A DNA stretch of 64,000 bases from Cyanidiococcus yangmingshanensis (lineage: Eukaryota > Rhodophyta > Bangiophyceae > Cyanidiales > Cyanidiaceae). A model generated the notes under the pieces. It was given only the letters and a program-made list of their open reading frames with translations. It searched no databases and had not been told where the DNA came from. This document shows positions 40,787 to 50,201 of this stretch, in pieces; within the stretch, counting starts at the first letter, position 1; each line of letters starts with the position of its first letter. The stretch spans positions 186,001 through 250,000 of the forward strand of contig VWRR01000010.1 of assembly GCA_013995675.1 (NCBI GenBank). The letters are read 5' to 3'. The position numbers were made by a program, and so were the translations under genes.

Positions 40787-41626
40787 ATGCGCACCTGGAA
40801 AGGATGAGCACTGAAAATCGCGCAAGCGAATTTACACATGAACTCCAGATCCAGTTAGCGGGGGTGGCACGGACCTGTACGTGGACTCCTCTGGAGTCGC
40901 GACTATTTGTCATCACTAGAGCGAACCGACGGAAACCCGGTCGATTCGCTATTTACAGCCCACTATTGACACCATCTCCTAACAAAAGAACACGCCCTCG
41001 ACCAGTGAACCTGGCGTGGTGCCACTCAAACAGGACGAGCAGGCGAGCGCGCACCCGTTCCCGCTCAGAATCGAGGCACACCCCGCGATTCTTCCACTCG
41101 CGCCTCACGATACAGAGTGTAGATTGCAATCGCTCATCACTGATGCCACTGTATCGAGTGGACCCGTTTGCCTGAAGAAAAACCAGCAAATGGAACAGTG
41201 CAACACTAGTCGGTCGTCGTCGATGCTCGTGGCGAACGAAGCAGGACGTATTTCGCGATCAGCTGAGGCGCTCTATTTGGACTGTGCCGCTCGGCGGATG
41301 TTCCCAGGGGTGTAAAGTTTGTCGTTTCTCTGCTGAAACATCTCATTCGGCGCTTGCACACCGCACTGAGCTGACAAAACAGAGGCAGACTCAAATGTCG
41401 CTCGCGTCCAATCTCGCGCCGCATCGAACAGCATTGTGCTGGAGGTCGTTCGTCTCTCGATTTGCTCGACCTGAGATCCAAGTCCCGCCAGTCTCTGTGA
41501 TTGTTCCTCCGATTCCCTCCCTTTTGCTGGGAATCGTCGTCTTTGAGCCATGAATGAAGTATTCATCCCGAACTAGGACCCAAAGAATTATTCAAGGAGC
41601 GCTCTGAGGACCGTCTTGAGCTTCTT
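40787..41626. other. Intergenic, one doubtful small ORF
   Basis: A minus ATG frame (41273-41566, 97 residues) encodes a polar helical protein with a coiled-coil-like segment (L-A-G-L-G-S-Q-V-E-Q-I-E-R-R). It might be real but no family was recognised. A plus frame at 40783-41175 overlaps the end of the ESCRT gene and looks random. Confidence 0.4.
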
Positions 41627-42778
41627 CTACGCGTACTCGATTCGCCATATTCCCGCAAAGTACCGCGCGCGCATTCTTAACATGTCCAGCGCCATACTCA
41701 CAATTGCGCGAACTACACGAAGCTTGCTACCTGGTATTTCGGTCCAGTTGACACCGACCTCCGCGATAGGCACACCCAATCGCTGAGCCAGATACAGCAA
41801 CTCAACATCAAATGCCCAACGAGTTAAATGTTGCGTCAGGAAAAGCGTCCGTGCCGAATCCCGGGCAAACAGTTTGAAACCGCATTGTGTATCACGAATA
41901 TCGCAAACTCCACCCAAATATTTCACCATCCAGTTGAAGCCCTTGCCGAGAAGTTTACGACGCCAGTCTCGCAAGACGTGACCTTCCGCGGTCCGATGTT
42001 CAGTCGCAGACCCCGCTGCCGTCGTTGCGGTCAACGCTTGTCCGTTCTTGGACGTCGGTGCGCGTCCTCGAACTGTACGAGACGCTTCGGCGAGCGCAAC
42101 ATATCGACTGCCAACGATAACCGCCCCCAGTTCATGTTCCCAGTCTGCAATCTCGTGCAGCTTGCGCTCCAAGTTTTCCATGTCCCTAAAACGAGTCGCG
42201 CCGTCTGCATCTGCCATCAGCAGCAGCTTTCCGCGAGCGACCAGCATTCCCTGTTTCACCGCCGCGCCCTTGCCAGCGTTCCGCGCCAGCGCTAGCACGC
42301 GTACCTTGCCGCTTCCATAGCGATCAGTAAACTGCCGGGCCAGACGCACCGTCCCGTCCTTGCTCCCATCATCCACAATAATAATCTCGTAAGTGAAGGG
42401 TTCAGGACTATAGCCTGTCGTGTCAGTAGCGCGCCACTCCAGGTACTGAAGCGCTTCATCCAACATGTGGCCGAGACGCCCCTCCTCGTTGTACGCCGGA
42501 ACAATAACGCTGAGGTAGACAGAGGCAGGTTCAAATATCGTCGGAAATGGCGACTTGTTCTCACCTCCGGCTTTCGGATCATAGAAGTACTGCCCTGAGC
42601 CGCGAGCCGCTCGAGCAGCTGTCTTGAAACGAATAGCAGTTCGCGAAAGTGGTCGTGGTCGTAACGCCGTCGCTAGCAGCACCCAACCGACACCAACCAT
42701 AAAAGCTGCGACGATGACTGAAAAGAATGTCATAGGAGGAAAAGGTGTCCACGACCAGACGCTGCTCCAGGTAACCAT
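41627..42778 (-). CDS. ALG5: Dolichyl-phosphate beta-glucosyltransferase Alg5
   Basis: Makes dolichyl-phosphate glucose on the cytosolic face of the ER, the donor for the three terminal glucoses of the N-glycan precursor. ATG 42778 gives 383 residues. An N-terminal signal anchor (MTFFSVIVAAFMVGVGWVLL) is followed by a GT2 glycosyltransferase domain: YLSVIVPAYNEEGRLGHMLD, YEIIIVDDGSKDGTVRLARQ, LARNAGKGAAVKQGM, and LLLMADADGATRF with the D-A-D metal motif. GSRYVALAEAS follows, then an insertion of about 30 residues rich in Thr/Ala. FNWMVKYLGGVCDIRDTQCG and FKLF, and RWAFDVELLYLAQRLGVPIA then EVGVNWTEIPGSKL, complete the Alg5-specific ending. This distinguishes it from DPM1. It suggests that this alga builds glucosylated lipid-linked oligosaccharide. 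Confidence 0.95.
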   Translation of the reverse strand: MVTWSSVWSWTPFPPMTFFSVIVAAFMVGVGWVLLATALRPRPLSRTAIRFKTAARAARGSGQYFYDPKAGGENKSPFPTIFEPASVYLSVIVPAYNEEGRLGHMLDEALQYLEWRATDTTGYSPEPFTYEIIIVDDGSKDGTVRLARQFTDRYGSGKVRVLALARNAGKGAAVKQGMLVARGKLLLMADADGATRFRDMENLERKLHEIADWEHELGAVIVGSRYVALAEASRTVRGRAPTSKNGQALTATTAAGSATEHRTAEGHVLRDWRRKLLGKGFNWMVKYLGGVCDIRDTQCGFKLFARDSARTLFLTQHLTRWAFDVELLYLAQRLGVPIAEVGVNWTEIPGSKLRVVRAIVSMALDMLRMRARYFAGIWRIEYA

Positions 42779-42822
42779 GACGGGTGAGGAGCCTCAGCGT
42801 GCAGAGCAGCACTCGCGACAAG

Positions 42823-43347
42823 TCACCGTCCTATGTGCGGCACGCCGCTGGCGCCAGCAGCATGAGACCATCGATTTGCGCCCGCTGCCATCGCTCCGCA
42901 GCCGAACATGAGCGCAGCTGGCGGTACGATAACCGTCCAGCACTGCTTGTCTTGAGTGCACCAGGAGACACGGCCGATTTCATCCCACCCAGGTACGGAA
43001 TGCAGTGCTCTTTGCAGATCGTCAGCATGCGCCCACAGAGCAGCATCGTGTTTTGGACTGATCTGCATGTCATCCGAGCGTATCGCCATCGCCGGCTTGG
43101 AACTTTGAGCACGCCCTAGCAGTCGGCGCCGCAAAGAGGCATCCTCCGACCATGCAAGCCTGGATCGGAATCGCGTCCGTTGGCAAGGTCCTAGTACGCT
43201 ACAAAGCCCGGATACTTCACAGTGTCCGCATGGAGAACAAAAAAGCGACATATGGACGCTTTCTGGACATGTCCCTTCGTTGAAGTAGCGCTCCGTGTGC
43301 ATGCACGACGCACACGCATGCGGGTCGCGGGAACGAACGACACGCAT
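42823..43347 (-). CDS. Doubtful small membrane protein upstream of ALG5
   Basis: An ATG frame of 174 codons on the strand of ALG5. Its last 40 residues include a hydrophobic segment (CWTVIVPPAALMFGCGAMAA) followed by G-A-N-R-W-S-H-A-A-G and V-P-H-I-G-R. That order faintly recalls the N-terminal region of plant complex I subunit NDUFA1 (hydrophobic segment, H-K-A, then P-K-H-I-G). The first half is Cys/Arg-rich and unconvincing, and a nearer ATG at 43089 would give 88 residues. The similarity is slight and the plus strand is also open over part of it, so this may be chance. Confidence 0.25.
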   Translation of the reverse strand: MRVVRSRDPHACASCMHTERYFNEGTCPESVHMSLFCSPCGHCEVSGLCSVLGPCQRTRFRSRLAWSEDASLRRRLLGRAQSSKPAMAIRSDDMQISPKHDAALWAHADDLQRALHSVPGWDEIGRVSWCTQDKQCWTVIVPPAALMFGCGAMAAGANRWSHAAGASGVPHIGR

Positions 43348-43501
43348 CGTGCATGCATTCGCCAGGTCGCGGACAAGCTCTGTGACTCCACCCTGAGTCG
43401 TGCGTGCGTCATGGATATGAACATGTGGCTCTTGTTAGATGGAAACACGGGTGAGTACGTAACGAGGTACTGAAAAGCCTTCCTTGTGTGGAGAGCGTCA
43501 C

Positions 43502-46231
43502 ATGTCCCGTCTGGTATCCAGCGGGTCGCGCTCACTGCAGACGCTTTCGCGTAAAAGCAATGCGTTCACGTCCCATGCTTCTCGGTATCCTGTACCGGAC
43601 ACGACTCGATCAACGGTCGTTGTTGCCGTTCTCATTCAAGACAGGAGCATGCAGGTTGGTATCGCAGCATGTTTCGTCGATGCGTGCCGGTTGGAACTGC
43701 GCCAATTCGCAGACAATCATGCCTACGACCGACTGCTGGTTACACTCTCGGTGCTGGACCCCACCGAGGTGATCGCTCCGGACGGTCCAACAGTGTCCGT
43801 TCTGGAGCAGGTTCTCAACAGCGATCGGGTAACATCCACGACAAGCGTGTCTGGAGGAGCTATCCACGGCAATTCTCGGCGAGTTGTGCCCGTTGTGAAA
43901 CGACTCTTTAGTGAATCGACCGGACTGGAGCTTATTGAACGATTCGCAGCAGATGCCGTTGGTGCGCGCTTGATCGTGTCGCAACCGGAACGCAGTCTGG
44001 CGCTCGCCGCCTGCGCTGCCGTTCTCCAGTACATCGAATACCAGGAAAGGCTGCTTTTTCGCCAAAGGGCTGTGCAGTTCGTGTTTACGAACTGCGAAGA
44101 TGCCCTGTTCATGGACGCATGCACACTGAACTGTCTGGAGCTGCTGGAGCGAGGCCATTTGGACAGCGGCGCGGAGGTCGATCTATGCGTCCAGCGGGTT
44201 CTGCGCTTTACCCACACAACCGAGGGGGCACGCGCCCTTCGGCGCACCATTCTGGAACCGCCTACGAATCGCGCAATTATCGACGAGCGCCTTGATGCAG
44301 TGGAGTTTCTGCTCAGCAACGATACGATCTACTACGAATTAAGGGAGGCCCTTCGTCAGATGCCGTCTGTCGAGCGCGTGCTTGCGCAGATTTTCCACTT
44401 GCACCCCCAGGCCAAGGAGTCGCACCTTGCACTCGATCACTCGTGCGTGCAGGACATTCGGTATCATGCAACGCGGTCGTTTCATCGCTCTACAGACGTC
44501 AAGTTCGTGCGCAGCGCATGGCAGCTGCGAAGAGCACTGGAGGGGCTCGTTCGTATTCGTGAGGCCCTCGACGGCTTCCCCGAAGAGCACTCGACGCATG
44601 TGCAATCGCAGACTTTGCCGACTCTGCTTGAATGGTGCCGGGGAGTCGCGAGCCTCGCGGCGCTGACGGACCTCCACCATGAATTGGAAAGGTCGCTGGT
44701 CTCTCAGGCCGATCTCGAGCTAGGCACACCCGAGCAAAATCGTTTGAATGCAGCATTCGCGGTACGCGCTGGCGCCAGTGCTCTGCTCGATACAGCTCGT
44801 CAGTCGCTCTCAGAGACCGTCTCCAGCATCCATCGTCTCGGTGAATCAACCAAAGGTCAACTGCAACGCCCGCGCCTACATATCGCCTACAATGCAATGC
44901 GAGGTTACCATTTCGTCTTGCCTTTGCGGGATATGGTGCCACCAACGTTACCGCGTCCCGAGCACGGTGGCCTCTCTCTCCGTTACCCTGTGCGTTCGGG
45001 TAAGAACCTCCTTTTCACAACCGATGCCTTAATTCGGTTGAACACCCAATACCAAGAGACTCTGGCGGAGATTTGGCACCAGAGCAGCAGAGAGCTCACC
45101 AAACTGACAGCGTTGGCCACCAGCGCCGCTTGCGCACAGGCCATGCATGAGTTCTGTGATTGCCTTGCGACGCTGGATGTCATTCTAGCGCTGGTGACGA
45201 GCATCCGACGTGCTCGTGACCGCGGCGACATCCAATGGGCGCGGCCGCAGTTCCAAGAGTCCGGTTCGTTAGCGATCAAAGAGGGGCGGCACTTGCTCCT
45301 ATCCCATTTGCACGAGGTGCAGCAGCGTGAGCCGCCGCTCCCAAATGACACATACATTGATGACGCCCACAACCTTATCCTCCTGTTCGGCGCCAATGCA
45401 TCTGGCAAGTCCGTCTACATGAAGCAGACGGCGTTGATCGTGCTGCTCGCCCAAATGGGGTGTTTTGTGCCAGCCGCCTTTGTCTCCATGCCTATCTTCG
45501 GCGTCCTGCTCGCACGCAGTCGCGCTGATGACGCCTTGGAGCACAATCTCTCGTCATTCGCTCTGGAAATGAGAGAAACTGCAAGCGCGTTGCACTATAT
45601 TGACGGTGACGCGCTATCGAGTGCTTCGCTGAAACTCCAGCGGCAGCATCGAATCCATAAGCTTGTGCTTTTCGATGAGGTCGGACGATCTACAGGTTCG
45701 CTCGACGGGAAAGCTATCGCTTGGTCTGTACTCGAATACCTTAGCGACACAGATGCCCATGTGATCTTTGCGACTCATTTCAATGAACTTGCTCGCGTCC
45801 AAACGTATCTGCCAAATGTGCGCGTGATGCATCTGCGTTCGCGTTTGGAGCATGGTCGTCTATGTCACGACTTCAAACTCGTGGATGGTGCCCTCGAGTC
45901 AACTCAGTATGGCACCGAAGTCGCTATTCAAGCTGGGCTGCCACCAGGTGTCATCGAAAACGCTCTGCGTTATCGGGAGATATTCGGCAGCGGTGCCGGC
46001 CTCGGCGCCACCGGACGTGATGGAAACGCCGGCACCTTGTGCCTCGATGACAGTAGCTGGACGGTTTGTCAGTGGTACAGCCATGCGAACGCACTCTACC
46101 AGAGACTCATTCTGCTCAACTATTCGGAGTCTTCGCCCGAAAGCCAGTGTGCCGGCGTTCGGGAGCTGGCCCAGCAGTTCGCCGAATTGCTACACTCCAA
46201 TAGGGCCAGTCAAACACAAGTTGTCGCCTAG
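43502..46231 (+). CDS. MSH4: Meiotic MutS homolog MSH4
   Basis: MSH4, with MSH5, forms a sliding clamp that stabilises crossover intermediates in meiosis; it lacks the mismatch-recognition domain. The first in-frame ATG, 43502, gives 909 residues. The opening lacks MutS domain I and starts with the connector-like VGIAACFVDACRLELRQFAD then NHAYDRLLVTLSVLDPTEVI, the MSH4 pattern. Lever and clamp helices follow. The C-terminal ATPase has Walker A GANASGKSVYMKQ (about residue 630), SSFALEMRETASAL, Walker B LVLFDEVGRST with R-S-T in place of R-G-T, and IFATHFNELARV. The S-S-F-x-x-E-M-x-E motif and short N-terminus separate it from MSH2/3/6 and from MSH5. One uninterrupted frame of 2.7 kb, no decay visible. 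Its stop codon directly abuts the PAM16 stop on the other strand. Confidence 0.9.
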   Translation: MSRLVSSGSRSLQTLSRKSNAFTSHASRYPVPDTTRSTVVVAVLIQDRSMQVGIAACFVDACRLELRQFADNHAYDRLLVTLSVLDPTEVIAPDGPTVSVLEQVLNSDRVTSTTSVSGGAIHGNSRRVVPVVKRLFSESTGLELIERFAADAVGARLIVSQPERSLALAACAAVLQYIEYQERLLFRQRAVQFVFTNCEDALFMDACTLNCLELLERGHLDSGAEVDLCVQRVLRFTHTTEGARALRRTILEPPTNRAIIDERLDAVEFLLSNDTIYYELREALRQMPSVERVLAQIFHLHPQAKESHLALDHSCVQDIRYHATRSFHRSTDVKFVRSAWQLRRALEGLVRIREALDGFPEEHSTHVQSQTLPTLLEWCRGVASLAALTDLHHELERSLVSQADLELGTPEQNRLNAAFAVRAGASALLDTARQSLSETVSSIHRLGESTKGQLQRPRLHIAYNAMRGYHFVLPLRDMVPPTLPRPEHGGLSLRYPVRSGKNLLFTTDALIRLNTQYQETLAEIWHQSSRELTKLTALATSAACAQAMHEFCDCLATLDVILALVTSIRRARDRGDIQWARPQFQESGSLAIKEGRHLLLSHLHEVQQREPPLPNDTYIDDAHNLILLFGANASGKSVYMKQTALIVLLAQMGCFVPAAFVSMPIFGVLLARSRADDALEHNLSSFALEMRETASALHYIDGDALSSASLKLQRQHRIHKLVLFDEVGRSTGSLDGKAIAWSVLEYLSDTDAHVIFATHFNELARVQTYLPNVRVMHLRSRLEHGRLCHDFKLVDGALESTQYGTEVAIQAGLPPGVIENALRYREIFGSGAGLGATGRDGNAGTLCLDDSSWTVCQWYSHANALYQRLILLNYSESSPESQCAGVRELAQQFAELLHSNRASQTQVVA

Positions 46232-46618
46232 CTAGCCCGACGTTTGGTCCATCGAGCTGTCCGCCTTGCTGTCCGGCGGTAGCTCAAAACTTCGCTTCAA
46301 CGCTTCTTCCAAGGTTCGCTGTGCGTTGAATATCTTGGCCTGCAAGTACAGCGAACCACCGTTCTTTGGATCGTTCAAAGTATAAATTCGCTTCAAACGC
46401 TCCGCTATCAACTCCGGCGGTGAGTCTGGACTCGCACCCACAACTCGGTACGCTTCCTCAAGTGCCATGCGGCCACGTCGAGCGACTGTTGCGCCGGCGT
46501 TATGCGCCGCGCCCGTTGTTTGCGCGTTCGCGAGCGCTTGTCGGTACGCTTCTGCGAGTCCCCGTAAAATGAACTGACCCCCATATATAATAAGCTGTGC
46601 AACAATCTTGGACGCCAT
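46232..46618 (-). CDS. PAM16: Mitochondrial import motor subunit Pam16/Tim16
   Basis: Pam16 is the J-like partner that tethers and restrains Pam14/Tim14 at the TIM23 channel, controlling mtHsp70. ATG 46618 gives 128 residues starting MASKIVAQLIIYGGQFILRG, the typical short hydrophobic N-terminus, then LAEAYRQALANAQ, the family's most conserved run. The degenerate J-domain follows: ALEEAYRVVGASPDSPPELI, YTLNDPKNGGSLYLQAKIFN, AQRTLEEALKRSFEL. The HPD triad of true J-proteins is absent, as expected for Pam16. The frame is open upstream but that part is unlike the family. Convergent with MSH4, with no base between the two stop codons. Confidence 0.93.
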   Translation of the reverse strand: MASKIVAQLIIYGGQFILRGLAEAYRQALANAQTTGAAHNAGATVARRGRMALEEAYRVVGASPDSPPELIAERLKRIYTLNDPKNGGSLYLQAKIFNAQRTLEEALKRSFELPPDSKADSSMDQTSG

Positions 46619-49556
46619 CCGCTCTCTTCCTTGAAAACCACAAATCGACGTGGAGCGGTCTTGTCCACAAACAAGCACGTCGACGGAAAGAGTTGCAGCG
46701 TCGCTCTCCGCAAGAAGAGATCGTTGCGACGCGTGCGTCCAAGGTGATGGCTGGCTGGTTGGCATCGCGAATCAGCCGGCGCTCCGACGAATGGACGCGT
46801 TCCGCGGTGGTAGACCGAACCGCACCCTATTCCCATAGGATCAGTTGTCGTCGTCGGTAGGGACCCTTTGACCCAGAATGAGTCCATTATAGGTTCGATG
46901 ATTTATGTTTGTTGATTCAATGATCACCGACTCGATGTTTGGGTCAGACGTTACGGTCTTTATTTCGGGTTTTGTAGCTCGAAAGCGACTTCGTGACGAA
47001 TCTTTACCCCTTGTATTGTTGGTTTGGAAGACGCCGAGACGCTCTTCTAGACGGCCGCTTGAGGCTATTGATGCGGAGCGGTTCGTATGCCAGACGACAA
47101 TTCTCGATGGCGATCGAGCGGGAAGCGTGTGCGTTCGAGAACGCGTGTCTTGTATTATCGAACGTGCGTCGTTCGATCACACTCGAAGCAGAACGCGCCC
47201 CGTTGGACTCGCACGATCGCTGGGGCCGGTACAGAGACTCATGCATGAACCTAGAATCGGTTTGGCTCGGGATCAAATCTACAGTTGAAAAGTATTGGCG
47301 TTAGTCTGATTCACTGAATGCGGTCCTCTCTCGACATGCGATCCGATGCTCGAATGGTCCCGCGTCCTGACAACATCATCGTTCCATGTCCAGCCTGAAA
47401 AACTGTGCCGATGGCCGCTCCCCAGGACGCAGTATCCGTTATGTTCCTATGAACGTGGTCATTATCGAAGCATTCGTATTCGCCACCATTGCTGGACGTT
47501 TGCTGGCGCTAATTCCTATCACCTTGAAGTTGGTGTCGTCCTGCGTTGCACGAGGCAACTGCTTCTACTCATTGCTCAGAAATGATCACGATCGGCTGCG
47601 ATATAACGCCGCATCGTGAACGACACGGAGTCTTCTCAAGCAACGCATGAGTACGATGAGAGGAATTTTCTCAGTCAAGGGTTCATACCGAGAATCATGA
47701 ATATACTCACTTGAACTGGACGTCGGGCTACGCTCTGTCCCCTTTCCATCTGGTAGTAAATCCTGAACGAAGAAGAAACGGCTCCAAGTTCGGGGGTGAA
47801 AGGCCTAGAACATGAATAGGACTCGCCAAGTTTCGTACCAATCGCTTGCAGGGAGCGCCATACACCTATCATATTCCTTGCGTACGGAAAATCACTCTTA
47901 AGGCGTTTGGTTGCTGGTAAGGTGGCACCGCTCGAGCTACAGCTCCGACAGTCTTCACGTCTTCATTGGTGGACGCGCCCCCTGCGGACAGATCCGTCGA
48001 CATGGTGACGGCGCCATTCTTCGAGGACCTGCCAAGAGGACACCTACAAATCGAATGGGTGTCCTTCAAAGCAAACGCGGGCCTTCGTTCTCGAGGCTGG
48101 GAGGCGCTGCATCCACCTGTAGTAGAGCCCTTAATCGTTTTTTGCTTACGGCAAATACAGATGACAGCGTCAGGTTCGCTCGCCGCTCGGGGTCAGTGTA
48201 TACGGCCATCCAATGAGTCAGTTTCCCGATGGAGACGTCATTACTCTGCGCATTTCGAGGCGGCGGTAAACAAACCCGTCATGAATGCGACCGGAACAGC
48301 CTTGCTTCGGCGCGTGCCACACATTCCATCGTTGCCTTTCCAGCATCATCTCCATTGTTAGAGCCGGAGAGGGCCCTCTCAGCAGATGCTGCTGCGAAAA
48401 CCAGGGTACCATAAAAGAAAACGGAACGCCAGCGTGCGGAGCGTCAAAATCGTCGACATCACGGACATACGCTGGACCAGATGCTACTCATAAAGGCTGG
48501 GAATCCTTCGGCGATGACTCGGAAAGGACCGAGAGCAGCACAGTATCCTTATCGAACGGAACGGTGGCTCGTACCCTCACGGAGCTGGTCGCAGACGACG
48601 CTCGTGTTGGTGGCGGCGTATCTGTGCTTGCGCTCTGTTGACGAGCACGTTTTCAGGCGGGAAACGCTAACGATCCGATCATTCATCCATTTGACCATCA
48701 TGGCTGCAACGATAACTAAATTTCCACTTGAATGGAGAGAACGCATTCAATTGATAGAGAATGACAGGAAACGAAAGCGAAACGGCAGGCTTTGCCGCAT
48801 GTTCATGCGTTGCCATCGAGTTCTGCGGTGTACCCATCATACCATGCCCTTCCACATGTACTTCGCGTACGCGCTAGAATGTGGTGTACGCACATCATCC
48901 ATCGCGGTGGATGGACGCAATCACCTCGCTTCTGAAGGAGCCCCCGAAGCGAGCACGGCCTTGGTTGACGCTGCACGAATCATCGAATTGCGCTGCACGT
49001 CTGGCGCAATGCGCATTTGGTATCAGCAAATGCTTCCCAATTCCTTACCATCATACGCCGAAATCTATCCACATCTACCCTACTGCTATAGAGTCAAACT
49101 GGTCAGAATATTGGCAACGAGTGTCTGCATGCTCTACATTCGTCGAGTTCACAGATCCATGGAACAGATTTTTCGTCTCGAACGAGCCATCATCGCCATC
49201 AATACAGACATCGAACCAATACAAACCGTATTCAAAACGTTTTCGTATACGCCCCTCATCATCAGCATCGTGGATCGAGCACCCCAGTCACGCATGGTGG
49301 ATGAACAACTGGCCCTATTCGAAGACGCGATGGATCGCCGGCGCGTTCGAATCGTCCATCGACGGCCGCCGGGTGGGCATTCGCGACGCCGCGCGTGTCC
49401 ACCCATAGTTACCCTGGATTGTGCCAGCACGGGCGTCTTCTGCAGACGAGATACGCTCCTTTCGCCGTACGGGGTCTCGACGTTTTGTGTATCGTTGTCG
49501 TGATTGAGGCTTCTTTACAGACTGGCTATTTGTTCATTTAGCCTGAAAGGTATAAA
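46619..49556. other. 2.9 kb with no confident gene
   Basis: Frames of 100-130 codons at 46.9-47.3 kb and 47.9-48.4 kb overlap on both strands and match nothing. The right third (48.4-49.5 kb) has one long ORF listed separately. No repeats or RNAs recognised. Confidence 0.45.
48481..49503 (+). CDS. Hypothetical ORF, 340 codons
   Basis: I do not recognise it. The frame runs uninterrupted from an ATG at 48481 to 49503, with a possible inner start at M-A-A-T-I-T-K-F-P-L-E-W (48702). It is basic with Cys/His scattered through the middle and an Arg-rich end. A second plus frame (ATG 48911 to 49408, 165 residues) overlaps it and is Trp/Ser/Pro-rich (N-W-S-E-Y-W-Q-R, D-P-W-N-R-F-F, H-A-W-W-M-N-N-W-P). 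That looks at least as protein-like, and only one of the two is likely to be coding. Neither has known domains. Confidence 0.3.
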   Translation: MLLIKAGNPSAMTRKGPRAAQYPYRTERWLVPSRSWSQTTLVLVAAYLCLRSVDEHVFRRETLTIRSFIHLTIMAATITKFPLEWRERIQLIENDRKRKRNGRLCRMFMRCHRVLRCTHHTMPFHMYFAYALECGVRTSSIAVDGRNHLASEGAPEASTALVDAARIIELRCTSGAMRIWYQQMLPNSLPSYAEIYPHLPYCYRVKLVRILATSVCMLYIRRVHRSMEQIFRLERAIIAINTDIEPIQTVFKTFSYTPLIISIVDRAPQSRMVDEQLALFEDAMDRRRVRIVHRRPPGGHSRRRACPPIVTLDCASTGVFCRRDTLLSPYGVSTFCVSLS

Positions 49557-50201
49557 ATGGGGTTTGTGTTCGGTTCAGCTACACTGGTGGGACTCCGTGG
49601 ACCTCTTGGGACGCGGACGTTGTCAACAAGGCGATGTTTCTCGAAGCGAGGCCCAAGTTTGGTGCGCCCTGCCCGTCGGCCCAGGTTTGGCACAGCTCGA
49701 CCTGGAGCCCACATGACTGCTACTTCGGAACCGTTGACGCTCAGTGAAGAGTCTGTTGAGCTCGTGCTCGACGAACTGCGCCCGTACCTTATGTCAGATG
49801 GGGGAAACGTGTCTATCGTGGAGATCGACGGGGCCACTGTGCGGCTGAAGCTCGAGGGCGCCTGCGGCTCGTGCCCGTCATCAACCATGACCATGAAGCT
49901 CGGGATCGAAAAGCGCCTTCGGGAGAGAATACCGGAAATTGAATCCGTTGTTGCAGTGGAAGAAGCCGGAGAACAGCTCTCGTCTGAGGGCGTCGAGGAG
50001 GTTCTCGACCAGGTACGGCCGTTCTTGAAAATTGCCGGAGGATCCATCCAACTTGCGTCGATCACGAACCTGGACGGACCCGCTCCAGTGGTGACCTTGC
50101 AACTCGCCGGTACGGGTGCTGCTGTGCAGTCCGTGAAAGTAGAGATATCGAGTCGTATTCGGCGGCGTTTTCCCCGGATTGCCCAAATTGTCTTTGCTTG
50201 A
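49557..50201 (+). CDS. Plastid NifU-like Fe-S scaffold (CNFU type)
   Basis: NFU proteins carry Fe-S clusters to target proteins; plastid CNFUs supply photosystem I and ferredoxins. ATG 49557 gives 214 residues. The first 52 are an Arg/Ser/Thr/Gly-rich, acid-free chloroplast transit peptide, and the mature part begins near MTATSEPLTLSEESVELVLD. Two NifU C-terminal domains follow. The first (to about 125) has DELRPYLMSDGGNVSIVEID and GACGSCPSSTMTMKLGIE with the cluster-binding C-x2-C. The second (about 140-214) has VLDQVRPFLKIAGGSIQLAS but no cysteines, the degenerate domain typical of plastid CNFU1-3. The C-terminus ends in an Arg-rich helix. TATAAA lies directly before the ATG. Confidence 0.93.
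   Translation: MGFVFGSATLVGLRGPLGTRTLSTRRCFSKRGPSLVRPARRPRFGTARPGAHMTATSEPLTLSEESVELVLDELRPYLMSDGGNVSIVEIDGATVRLKLEGACGSCPSSTMTMKLGIEKRLRERIPEIESVVAVEEAGEQLSSEGVEEVLDQVRPFLKIAGGSIQLASITNLDGPAPVVTLQLAGTGAAVQSVKVEISSRIRRRFPRIAQIVFA

Noticed and set aside
40783-41175. 130-codon frame overlapping the end of the ESCRT-III gene
   Set aside because: Composition turns Arg/Ser-rich and random; the upstream part is only read-through from the stop of the preceding gene.
46905-47304. Two overlapping plus-strand ORFs after PAM16
   Set aside because: No recognisable motif in either, and a minus-strand frame covers the same bases.
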